Source: a virus. Taken from it: 23,995 nucleotides of DNA. Positions 1-6,701 of the stretch are shown piece by piece (the first letter of the stretch is position 1; the number at the start of each line of letters is the position of its first letter). Both the position numbers and the translations under genes were made by a program. The notes beneath the pieces were generated by a model that worked only from the letters and a program-made list of their open reading frames with translations, ran no database searches and was not told where the DNA came from. The stretch spans positions 1 through 23,995 of IMG/VR virus record IMGVR_UViG_3300020204_005688, one strand, 5' to 3'.

Positions 1-165
1 GATTCCAGGGTTCAAGAGGGAACCAATGAAGGTCTAAGACAATCAGGAATGAAGCTAAGATGTGTTCAAAGCTGTCCTGCACAAATTGGTGCCACCCCGC
101 CTCACTGGGGTGACATGAACGAATGGTGGAACGGTCTCATGGTTCTAGTCCTGGAGAAGAATTGA
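1..165 (+). CDS. C-terminal fragment of an unrecognised protein (cut by window edge)
   Basis: Frame 1 is open from the first base and ends at TGA 163-165, giving 54 residues that end in WWNGLMVLVLEKN. The stop overlaps the ATG of the next gene (TGATG), the same coupling used at many junctions in this window, which supports a real gene end. The fragment has two cysteines (C-V-Q-S-C) and a Trp-rich end (HWGDMNEWW) but no motif that I can assign to a family. Its position at the head of a glycan cassette makes a sugar-related enzyme plausible, but that is inference only. Confidence 0.55.
   Translation, partial: DSRVQEGTNEGLRQSGMKLRCVQSCPAQIGATPPHWGDMNEWWNGLMVLVLEKN
153..159 (+). promoter_or_regulatory. 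Ribosome binding site deciding the glycosyltransferase start
   Basis: GGAGAAG lies five bases before the ATG at 165. An in-frame ATG at 123 has no comparable site and would add 14 residues (MVERSHGSSPGEEL) ahead of the beta-strand that normally opens a family 2 glycosyltransferase, so 165 is the better start. Confidence 0.6.
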
Positions 166-1097
166 TGGAAAAAGTAACATTTGGAATAGTGAATTGCAAT
201 CGACTTCATTATCTGAAGAGCTGTTATGAATCGATAGTTTCAACCACATCAGAGTATCCAGACAAGGAGATCATTGTAGTAGACAATGCATCCACTGAGT
301 CTGGCACTTTAGAATTTCTTGAAGAGCTAAAGTCTCAAGGAGTCTTAGTAGTTAGGAATGAATCTAGAGATCCAGCTAATGAGTTTGCCAAGGGTCTAAA
401 CAAAGTTTGCAGTCTTGCAACAGGAGAGTTCATCATACCGCTCCAGGGAGACATGCAGTTTGTTGTTAATGGCTGGCTTACTGAGTTTGTTAGCTTCTAT
501 CGTTCAAACATCGACACAGTTGGCTGTATCTGCCTTGATGCTCAAAGAAGAGTAACACACAACTCTCATGCAAAGTCAATGACGCATTTTTTCGGAGATG
601 GTAAGATAAAGTTCTGTTTTGATCTCGAGAGACCCCCATTCTCAGGAGCTGGAGACTGCATGTACTCTAGAAAGGCTGTAGAAAGATTCTATCCCTGGAG
701 TGAGAACAATGTCAATCACGAGGGAACGCTAGACTCTGAGACAGCTATGCTGCAAAAAGTCAAAAGGATCAAATCAGAGAATTCGATCGAGATCTACTGC
801 GCTGTTCCTGCTGTCCCAGCCTCTATTGCAATATACACCGATCCGCGCGGGACCAATGCCAGAATTAGGGGAAATCGAAGGTATGGGCAATATTGGCCTG
901 CAAAAGGTCCGAGCTCCAGGTACTATAGCATTACGTCGGTTGATCAAGCGATATTTGACTTCAATAAATTTCCAGTTTCAATAGAAGAAATTGCATCTCC
1001 CATAGGATGGTCAGCTCCGATTGATGAACATGGTTCATGGCTGAAGAAACCCATTAGGCCCGAGACAGCAAGTGAAAGCGACTACACTACGCTTTAG
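165..1097 (+). CDS. Family 2 glycosyltransferase (GT-A fold)
   Basis: 310 residues. It probably transfers a sugar from a nucleotide donor in the cytoplasm. The N-terminus is a typical GT-A Rossmann-like half: a first strand (VTFGIVNCNR, residues 4-13), then EIIVVDNAS with D40 as the expected nucleotide-contact aspartate. ATGEFIIPLQGDMQF (about 85-99) follows, with D96 in the place of the usual DXD metal-binding motif, here reduced to QGD. The C-terminal half is not recognised and may bind the acceptor. The upstream gene's stop overlaps its ATG and the next gene starts nine bases after its stop, so it is probably co-expressed with them. The GT2 family call is good; donor and acceptor are unknown. 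The degenerate DXD may mean altered metal dependence. Confidence 0.8.
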   Translation: MEKVTFGIVNCNRLHYLKSCYESIVSTTSEYPDKEIIVVDNASTESGTLEFLEELKSQGVLVVRNESRDPANEFAKGLNKVCSLATGEFIIPLQGDMQFVVNGWLTEFVSFYRSNIDTVGCICLDAQRRVTHNSHAKSMTHFFGDGKIKFCFDLERPPFSGAGDCMYSRKAVERFYPWSENNVNHEGTLDSETAMLQKVKRIKSENSIEIYCAVPAVPASIAIYTDPRGTNARIRGNRRYGQYWPAKGPSSRYYSITSVDQAIFDFNKFPVSIEEIASPIGWSAPIDEHGSWLKKPIRPETASESDYTTL

Positions 1098-1106
1098 GAG
1101 AATTAG

Positions 1107-1766
1107 GTGAATAATCAAAATTTTGAAGACATCTGGAGAGATCCGAGGTGGTCTTACCTTACATCTGGATTTAGACCCGAAGAAGGATTTACAGCCAGAT
1201 ATCCTGGAAAATCACTTCTCTTGTCGAAATACGCTTCAATGCTCCCAGAGAAAAGCAGCGTCATAGAGATTGGCTTTAACATGGGCCACGGAGCTTTCTC
1301 TTTGCTAAGAGAGGGAAAAAATATCATTGAGTTCATATCTTTTGATATCTGTTTTCATGAATACGTGAAAGAAATTTGGAGAAAGTTTTCTGAAGAATTC
1401 CCGTCTTTTCATACTGTTGAGGGAGACACAACTTTGACACTAGCTGAGATATCTCAAAGAAGGCCAGCGTCTTTTGATCTAATTCATATTGACGGAGGTC
1501 ATTCTTATGAGATAGCAAAATCAGATCTAGAGTTCTCAATAGCTCTTGCAAGAGAAGGCTCTTACATCATACTTGATGACTTTAATATTCCAGACATTCA
1601 AAAATCGTACAGTGAAATTAACAAGCGCTACCTTGATGAAGTCGAAGAAATTCACTTAACTTCAGGAGGTAGCTTGTCTGATGTTGGAAATTCCAGGCAG
1701 TCAATTTCAAAGGTCCTGAGAAGGACTTCATATGGAGATCAAAGAAGTGTATTTCTGCGACTTTGA
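1107..1766 (+). CDS. SAM-dependent methyltransferase (Methyltransf_24/TylF-like)
   Basis: 219 residues starting at GTG 1107, with AGGAG at 1096-1100 in front. It is a class I Rossmann methyltransferase: motif I is VIEIGFNMGHG (residues 52-62), the acidic end of strand 2 is D80 (ISFDI), and the family signature HIDGGHSY lies at 127-134. ILDDFN (155-160) follows, where the aspartates fit the metal-binding positions of TylF-like sugar O-methyltransferases. The length is normal for a one-domain enzyme. Its end overlaps the next gene by 35 bases in another frame. Lying between a glycosyltransferase and sugar-activating enzymes, it most likely O-methylates a sugar or glycan, but the target cannot be read from sequence. 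Confidence 0.8.
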   Translation: MNNQNFEDIWRDPRWSYLTSGFRPEEGFTARYPGKSLLLSKYASMLPEKSSVIEIGFNMGHGAFSLLREGKNIIEFISFDICFHEYVKEIWRKFSEEFPSFHTVEGDTTLTLAEISQRRPASFDLIHIDGGHSYEIAKSDLEFSIALAREGSYIILDDFNIPDIQKSYSEINKRYLDEVEEIHLTSGGSLSDVGNSRQSISKVLRRTSYGDQRSVFLRL

Positions 1767-2388
1767 AAAATTTAGAAACAAGCACCTAGCGGAGACTGCT
1801 TTCTTTTTCGGATCTGGACCTACAGTGAGAGATTTTGACATATCTCTTGCAAAGGATGCAGTTAGAATTGGAGTTAACGAGACCATATTTCTGGGATTTG
1901 AACTTGATTACTTTTTTACAGGAGATGCTGCAGATCCAAAATTTTATCAAAGAATAGAAGAATTTAACAGCTTTGAAGCTAGGATTCAGAAGTTTGTTGG
2001 GATTGACCCAAGGGATGAATTGAATATCCCCAAAAGAATACCAGGATCAGTAAAAAATTCGCTTCATTATAATACGAGGCTAAGATCGGTCTTCTCTCCA
2101 GATCCTACGATATTTCCTATCGCTAGGTGGGGATCGATTTCTTTTGATGTTATGCAAGTTCTCTCCTTTATGGGATTCAAAAAGATATACCTTGTAGGTC
2201 ATGATTGCGATTACTCAAAGGGAACATTCCATACAAGCTTCAGTACTGGAAATGGGGAAATGGTAAAGCTTCTTAGCCACTGGAATAAAATGAAAAATTT
2301 TCTTGAAAATTGTTATCCAGACTTGGAAGTATATTCTATCAATCCGGTTGCTTTGAAGATCTTCAAAGACGCAACATCTGACTTATAG
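1732..2388 (+). CDS. MptE/DUF115-like glycan-associated protein
   Basis: 218 residues from ATG 1732, preceded by AAGGA at 1721-1725. It shows the layout of the DUF115/MptE-like fold: an N-terminal nucleotide-contact loop FFGSGPTVRDF (25-35), then RIGVNET (45-51) where Asn follows a strand, then YFFTGDAAD, and near the C-terminal third IYLVGHDCDY with G156-H157-D158. This pattern (GxGPS...VN...D...GxD) is known in archaeal MptE pyrophosphokinases and in bacterial glycosylation proteins such as motility-associated factors. Here a glycan role is far more likely because of the neighbours. It could be a glycosyltransferase or a nucleotide-sugar-binding enzyme. The fold assignment is moderate and the function is inferred. 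Confidence 0.6.
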   Translation: MEIKEVYFCDFEKFRNKHLAETAFFFGSGPTVRDFDISLAKDAVRIGVNETIFLGFELDYFFTGDAADPKFYQRIEEFNSFEARIQKFVGIDPRDELNIPKRIPGSVKNSLHYNTRLRSVFSPDPTIFPIARWGSISFDVMQVLSFMGFKKIYLVGHDCDYSKGTFHTSFSTGNGEMVKLLSHWNKMKNFLENCYPDLEVYSINPVALKIFKDATSDL

Positions 2389-2391
2389 GAG
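2387..2391 (+). promoter_or_regulatory. Ribosome binding site of the cytidylyltransferase-cupin gene
   Basis: AGGAG overlaps the stop codon of the preceding gene (TAG 2386-2388) and sits six bases before ATG 2398, fixing that start and not the internal ATG at residue 15. Confidence 0.6.
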
Positions 2392-2397
2392 CAAAGA

Positions 2398-3579
2398 ATG
2401 CATTCAAATAAGAGTTCAATCCAGACTAAAAAGCTCGCAATGATCCCAGCTAGAATGGGAAGCAAGAGAGTTCCTAATAAAAATCTAAGAATGATAGATG
2501 GGAAGCCTCTAATTTCTTTCATCATAGAGGCAGTAATTGAGTCAGGGTGTTTTAAGAAAGATGAAATTTTTATCAACTCTGAATCTGAAATATTCAAAAA
2601 GATTGCGGAGATGCATGGCGTAAACTTCTATAAGAGAGATCCTTCTCTTTCAACAGATGAAGCGACAAACGATGATTTTGCAAGAGACTTTATTGAGAAA
2701 ACAGGATGCGATATTCTCTTCCAGTTTTTATCAACATCTCCCTTTTTAAACAAAGAAGAGATTTCAAAATTTGTCAACAAGATGATTGATCAAAATCTTG
2801 ATACTTTGATCTTAATCAAATCAAATCAAATTGAGTGCATTCACAACTCTACGCCAATTAATTTTAATCAGAAGAAGAAGACGCCGCCATCTCAGAGCTT
2901 GAATCCTATTTTTGCATATGCTTGCGGCATGATGTCATGGAGATCTTCAAAGTTTCTAGAAAATATGAAAAAATTTGGCGCTGCGTATCACGGAGGCGAT
3001 GGGAAGACTGGCTTCTTTGAAATTAAAGGTTTTTCCACGGTTGATATTGATACTGTTGAAGATTTTGAACTTGCAGAAGTTATTTACTCGCACATAAATA
3101 GACAGAAAAAGGTAGAGCCGAGATATTTTGATCCAGAAATTGACTCGCTTGTCGAATATGAAGAGCATGTTCCATCAATTCTTGGAAGAGACGGAGTCAA
3201 TAGCTCAGACTTTGACTCCGCGAATATCACAATTACAAAGGTTCGAGAAGTAATCGAGGAGAATAAAGACAAAGATTCTTGGCTTCGAAGGGTCGTTAAT
3301 ACAGAAAATAACAGCTGTTGCTTGATCTCTCAGCAACCTGGAGAAGGAAACAGGCTTCATTTTCACCCTAGCTGGAATGAGTGGTGGTACATTGTTGATG
3401 GAGAATGGGACTTTGAAATTAATAATGAGGTGAAAAGAGTTGTCAAAGATGATATAGTTTTTATACCTCGAAACACATGGCATAAGATTACAGCAGCTGG
3501 GAATAAACCCGCTGTTAGACTTGCTGTAAGTCGAGAAGATGTCAAACATGGTTACAGGACGAGAAATAAAAACAGCTGA
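2398..3579 (+). CDS. CMP-sugar synthetase (NeuA/KdsB-like) fused to a cupin domain
   Basis: 393 residues. Residues 12 to about 235 form a cytidylyltransferase of the acylneuraminate/Kdo type: the nucleotide-binding signature PARMGSKR is at 17-24, followed by K28-N29 and the strand IFINSES. QFLSTSPF and the family-typical end VDIDTVEDFELAEVIY follow. Such enzymes join CTP and a nonulosonic or octulosonic sugar to give CMP-sugar plus pyrophosphate. After a linker, about 290-385 is a cupin barrel: HFHPSWNEWW gives metal ligands H321, H323 and E328, and PRNTWH gives H362. Usual NeuA proteins are about 220-240 residues, so the cupin is an added domain that could isomerise, epimerise or sense a sugar. 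The 3' end overlaps the next gene by 41 bases. Sugar identity is unknown. Confidence 0.82.
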   Translation: MHSNKSSIQTKKLAMIPARMGSKRVPNKNLRMIDGKPLISFIIEAVIESGCFKKDEIFINSESEIFKKIAEMHGVNFYKRDPSLSTDEATNDDFARDFIEKTGCDILFQFLSTSPFLNKEEISKFVNKMIDQNLDTLILIKSNQIECIHNSTPINFNQKKKTPPSQSLNPIFAYACGMMSWRSSKFLENMKKFGAAYHGGDGKTGFFEIKGFSTVDIDTVEDFELAEVIYSHINRQKKVEPRYFDPEIDSLVEYEEHVPSILGRDGVNSSDFDSANITITKVREVIEENKDKDSWLRRVVNTENNSCCLISQQPGEGNRLHFHPSWNEWWYIVDGEWDFEINNEVKRVVKDDIVFIPRNTWHKITAAGNKPAVRLAVSREDVKHGYRTRNKNS

Positions 3580-4756
3580 TATAAGCTTTCACAGGATCCA
3601 GCTCGATCTGGAAAAAAGTGAAGGATCTTATATCTTTGACAATATCACACAGAGGAAATATCTAGATTTTTTTGGTATGTACTCATCTTTGCCTCTTGGT
3701 TACAATCACCCGTCTTTCTTAACAAAAGAATTTGAACAAGACATGATAAGGGTGTCAAGGGTCAAAGTTTCCAATTGCGAGATGAGAACACCAGAATTTA
3801 ATAGATTTGTTGATAATTTTTCCAGATTTGCAATTCCAAGAAGCTTCGCATCCGTTCATTTTTCTTGTACGGGTGCGCTCGCTGTTGAACATGCAATAAA
3901 ATCATGTCTGTTTCACAAGATGAGACAAGAAAAGAACAGTAATTTTGTTTCAGTTTCTTTTCTTAATTCTTTTCATGGAATAACATCGTATGGAAATTTT
4001 CTCACTGATAGATGCGGAAATGTGAAAAAAAGATTACAAGATTGCCCAAACATTGGGTGGCCAAAAGTTGATATTTCAGACTTAAGATCTTTGGAAAAAA
4101 TTTTAAGAGAAGAAAATGTCTCTTCTGTAATACTTGAACCCATTCAATGCACATTTGGAGACATTGTTGTACCTGTTGAGACATTAAATGAGATAAGATT
4201 CTTAACAGAAAAGTACAAAGTCCCGCTAATATTTGACGAGGTTCAAACCGGATTTTGTAGCACAGGAAATATCTGGTTTTTCAATAGCTTGAATTGGGAA
4301 CCTGACGTTGTAGTATTTGGAAAGAAGAGCCAAGTTTCTGGATTCTTCATCAAGGAAAACTTCTCTCAGATATTTGAAGAAGGAAATGCAGGAAGAGTTT
4401 GCGTAACGTTTGATGGAGATCTAACAGACATGGTTAGGTGCCATCACATAATTAATAAGATAAAAGAACATGAATTTAAGATATTGAAAGATGTAAAGAT
4501 TTTTGGAGAAAAAATAAGAGAACAGCTTTCTCTGATAGACGGAATTGAAAAAGTAAGAGGATCAGGCGTTTTAATTGGTTTTGACCTAATCACCCGTGGA
4601 AAAAGAGATAAGTTTGTAATGAAACTCAGAGAAAGGGGAATGATCTGTAATACAGCAGGAGAAAGATCGATAAGGCTCAGGCCTTCTCTCACGGCAACAG
4701 ATCAAGATCGAGAAGAAGCTGTTAAGTTAATTACGGAGACTATGTATGCTAACTGA
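3539..4756 (+). CDS. Class III PLP aminotransferase, L-lysine 6-transaminase-like
   Basis: 405 residues. Fold-type I, class III signatures are clear: a small-domain start YLDFFGMYSSLPLGYNHP, then TGALAVEHAIK in the PLP phosphate region. LEPIQCTFGD follows, then LIFDEVQTGF with D233 as the aspartate that pairs with the PLP pyridine nitrogen. FGKKSQVSG holds the Schiff-base lysine (K262 or K263). The FGKK.QV.G form and AVEHA resemble L-lysine epsilon-aminotransferase more than ornithine or GABA enzymes. In this cassette it may aminate a keto- or aldehyde-sugar, or make an amine donor; that is inference. An alternative ATG at 3548 would shorten it by three residues. Arginine codons are almost all AGA/AGG. 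The last 11 bases overlap the isomerase gene. Confidence 0.85.
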   Translation: MSNMVTGREIKTADISFHRIQLDLEKSEGSYIFDNITQRKYLDFFGMYSSLPLGYNHPSFLTKEFEQDMIRVSRVKVSNCEMRTPEFNRFVDNFSRFAIPRSFASVHFSCTGALAVEHAIKSCLFHKMRQEKNSNFVSVSFLNSFHGITSYGNFLTDRCGNVKKRLQDCPNIGWPKVDISDLRSLEKILREENVSSVILEPIQCTFGDIVVPVETLNEIRFLTEKYKVPLIFDEVQTGFCSTGNIWFFNSLNWEPDVVVFGKKSQVSGFFIKENFSQIFEEGNAGRVCVTFDGDLTDMVRCHHIINKIKEHEFKILKDVKIFGEKIREQLSLIDGIEKVRGSGVLIGFDLITRGKRDKFVMKLRERGMICNTAGERSIRLRPSLTATDQDREEAVKLITETMYAN

Positions 4757-5306
4757 TTTTGAGAACCTGGAGCCTACATTTGAGAGGACTGTTGGAACAC
4801 AACAATGGAAGACATTGCAGACTGATTTTAATGCTGCAGAAGATGTCTACATAATTGGAAATGGTGGAAACATGTCCGTTGCATCGCATGGTGCCTCTGA
4901 TATTTCTAGGCTAACAAACAAGCGGACATACTCGCTTGATAGTCAAAGTTTTGCCACCTCAGTTGCAAATGACTTTTCTTATGATGAGATGTTTGTAAAG
5001 TGGCTTTCTAGATACGCCACTGGAAACACAAAGTCCCTGCTGATTGGCTTATCAGGATCAGGAAATTCCAAGTCAATTCTTAAGGCGCTTGACTGGGCAA
5101 ACACAAGGTACAATTTTTCATGCGTTCTAATTTCTGGACAAAAGTCCATAGCGCTTGATCCAAAGATAAATGAAGTTTGCTTTGATGTGAAGTATTTTCA
5201 CAGTGCTGAGATTTTATCTCTTATGGCTGTTTATGAACTCATTGTTGGCTGTGGCAACGCCTGTCCTACAATAAAGTCTGAAATTATAAGAAAGTATGGA
5301 AAATAA
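4746..5306 (+). CDS. SIS-domain phosphosugar isomerase (GmhA-like)
   Basis: 186 residues, about the length of GmhA (sedoheptulose-7-phosphate isomerase). The SIS fold is marked by VYIIGNGGNMSVASHGASDISR: GNGG is the phosphate loop and the His of ASHGA matches the AQHF histidine of GmhA. LIGLSGSGNSKSI follows, the second Ser/Gly-rich phosphate-binding loop. The C-terminal helix YFHSAEILSLMAVYELI also fits GmhA. It should convert a ketose phosphate to an aldose phosphate, or the reverse, in the cytoplasm. It overlaps the aminotransferase at its start and the HAD phosphatase at its end, so isomerase and phosphatase are likely made together, as in heptose or Kdo pathways. DiaA-type DNA-replication proteins share this fold but make less sense here. 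Confidence 0.8.
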   Translation: MLTDFENLEPTFERTVGTQQWKTLQTDFNAAEDVYIIGNGGNMSVASHGASDISRLTNKRTYSLDSQSFATSVANDFSYDEMFVKWLSRYATGNTKSLLIGLSGSGNSKSILKALDWANTRYNFSCVLISGQKSIALDPKINEVCFDVKYFHSAEILSLMAVYELIVGCGNACPTIKSEIIRKYGK

Positions 5307-5730
5307 AATAGAAGATTTTTTTAAAGAGAAGAGATTTAATTCTTTTCCCGATGAGACAAAAAACATCGCAATTGATTTTGATGGAGTGATTCACAAGTGC
5401 TCAAGGGGATTTTATGACGGATCAATCTATGATGATCCTGTCGAAGGAGTGCATGAATCTCTTCAAATTATTTCAAAAAGATTTAATATCATAGTTTTTA
5501 CAGCAAAGGCAAGAGAAGATAGGCCAAAACTAAATGGAAAAACAGGAAAAGAGCTTGTGTGGGAGTGGCTAAAAAAGCACAATCTAGATCTCTTTGTTTC
5601 TGAAGTAACAGCTGAAAAACCTCGTGCTGTTGCCTACATCGATGATAAAGCGATTAAATTCATCTCCTGGGAGCAGGCACTTAAAAGCACATTTGAAATT
5701 CACTCGGAGTCAAAGGAAGAAAAGACATGA
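5296..5730 (+). CDS. HAD-superfamily phosphatase, small
   Basis: 144 residues with all four HAD motifs: I, IDFDGV with nucleophile D27 and D29; II, FTAKARE with T69; III, a lysine around K108 (TAEKPRA); and IV, YIDDKAI with D116-D117. There is almost no cap insert, so it is a minimal HAD enzyme that could act on a large substrate or a phosphosugar. It starts inside the last codons of the SIS isomerase, and its own stop overlaps the ATG of the UDP-sugar dehydrogenase. That placement suggests removal of phosphate from the isomerase product or a later intermediate, comparable to GmhB or KdsC; the exact substrate is unknown. Small HAD proteins of this kind occur in many phages. Confidence 0.75.
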   Translation: MENKIEDFFKEKRFNSFPDETKNIAIDFDGVIHKCSRGFYDGSIYDDPVEGVHESLQIISKRFNIIVFTAKAREDRPKLNGKTGKELVWEWLKKHNLDLFVSEVTAEKPRAVAYIDDKAIKFISWEQALKSTFEIHSESKEEKT

Positions 5731-6701
5731 GTATAGGTGTAATTGGACAGGGATTTGTTGGGGGCAGTCTCACTACAGTTTTTTCTGAGCGTGGTGAGAC
5801 TGTTTATGTATATGACAAAGCTGGCAAGCTTGCCACAGGTGGTATCAACGGTTTCAAGCGTGAGATCACTAGGGATTTCATCTATCCTGGATCTATCTCT
5901 GAATTTGTCCAGGAGTGCGAAGGAACGTCAGGATTTTCAGGTGTCTTCTTTATATGCGTTCCGACACCGATGTACGAGGATGGATCACCTGACGTCTCAA
6001 TTGTTGAGGACGTTCTCGAGCTTGTCTGCACAGCTCCATACACTGCTGACTCACCTCAGCGCATTGCAGTGATTAAGTCAACTGTCCCACCAGGATCGAC
6101 CGAAAGATGGAACAAGATGTTTAATGATCGAGGTCTACATGTTGTATTCAACCCTGAATTTTTAACTGAAGCAAACGCTGTGAACGATATGCGTGAGCAG
6201 AATCGCATCGTTCTTGGTGGACCTCGTCCTTACATCAACACAGTGCGTAACGTTTTTCAGCGTGCTTTTCCAAAGGTTACTATCATCAAGACTAGCTCTA
6301 CGACAGCCGAGATGGTCAAGTATGTGACAAACTGCATGCTCTCGGTCAAGGTGTCATTCGCTAATGAGGTTGCTCAGATTTGTGAAGCATTGGACTCTGA
6401 TGGACTTAACATCGATTATGATAAGGTCGTTGAGTATGCAAAGTTTGATCGTCGACTTGGTGAATCTCACTGGTCTGTTCCTGGCCCTGTTCCAACTCAT
6501 GACGGTCGATACGTTCGTGGTTTCGGTGGTCACTGCTTCCCGAAAGACATTAACGCGTTGATGAGTGTCGCCCGACAGTACGGTGTGAATCCGACCGTCA
6601 TGCAGGCTGCCTGGGACAAGAACCTTGAGGTTCGAGGCTTGGATGATAGAGATTGGGAGAAGCAAGTGGGTCGAGCTGTAAGTAAGCGGAAGAATTCATG
6701 A
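5727..6701 (+). CDS. UDP-glucose/GDP-mannose dehydrogenase family protein, short form
   Basis: 324 residues. It oxidises the C6 alcohol of a nucleotide sugar to a uronic acid using NAD. The NAD loop GVIGQGFVGG is at 4-13. FICVPTPM, KSTVPPGST, NPEFLTEANA and the central helix region EMVKYVTNCMLSVKVSFANEV all match the family. The catalytic cysteine C270 is in GFGGHCFPKDINAL. The family usually has 380-450 residues; here the C-terminal NDP-sugar-binding domain is almost absent, while the catalytic part is intact. Arginine codons are mainly CGT/CGA/CGC, with only about three AGA/AGG, opposite to the genes on its left, which points to a separate origin. It overlaps both neighbours by four bases. 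Confidence 0.88.
   Translation: MSIGVIGQGFVGGSLTTVFSERGETVYVYDKAGKLATGGINGFKREITRDFIYPGSISEFVQECEGTSGFSGVFFICVPTPMYEDGSPDVSIVEDVLELVCTAPYTADSPQRIAVIKSTVPPGSTERWNKMFNDRGLHVVFNPEFLTEANAVNDMREQNRIVLGGPRPYINTVRNVFQRAFPKVTIIKTSSTTAEMVKYVTNCMLSVKVSFANEVAQICEALDSDGLNIDYDKVVEYAKFDRRLGESHWSVPGPVPTHDGRYVRGFGGHCFPKDINALMSVARQYGVNPTVMQAAWDKNLEVRGLDDRDWEKQVGRAVSKRKNS

Noticed and set aside
93-112. Inverted repeat CACCCC...GGGGTG with an eight-base loop, a possible terminator
   Set aside because: It lies inside an open reading frame, has only six paired bases and is not followed by a T-run.
123-164. Longer N-terminus for the first glycosyltransferase
   Set aside because: No ribosome site at ATG 123 and the extra residues precede the usual first beta-strand; GGAGAAG supports ATG 165.
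3093-3100. CATAAATA, a match to NATAAATA late-promoter form
   Set aside because: It is inside the cytidylyltransferase-cupin gene, encodes His-Ile-Asn-Arg in frame and has no gene start within 400 bases.
5743-6561. Two additional open frames on the + strand within the UDP-sugar dehydrogenase gene
   Set aside because: They are out-of-frame shadows with no ribosome sites; the dehydrogenase frame has all family motifs over this span.
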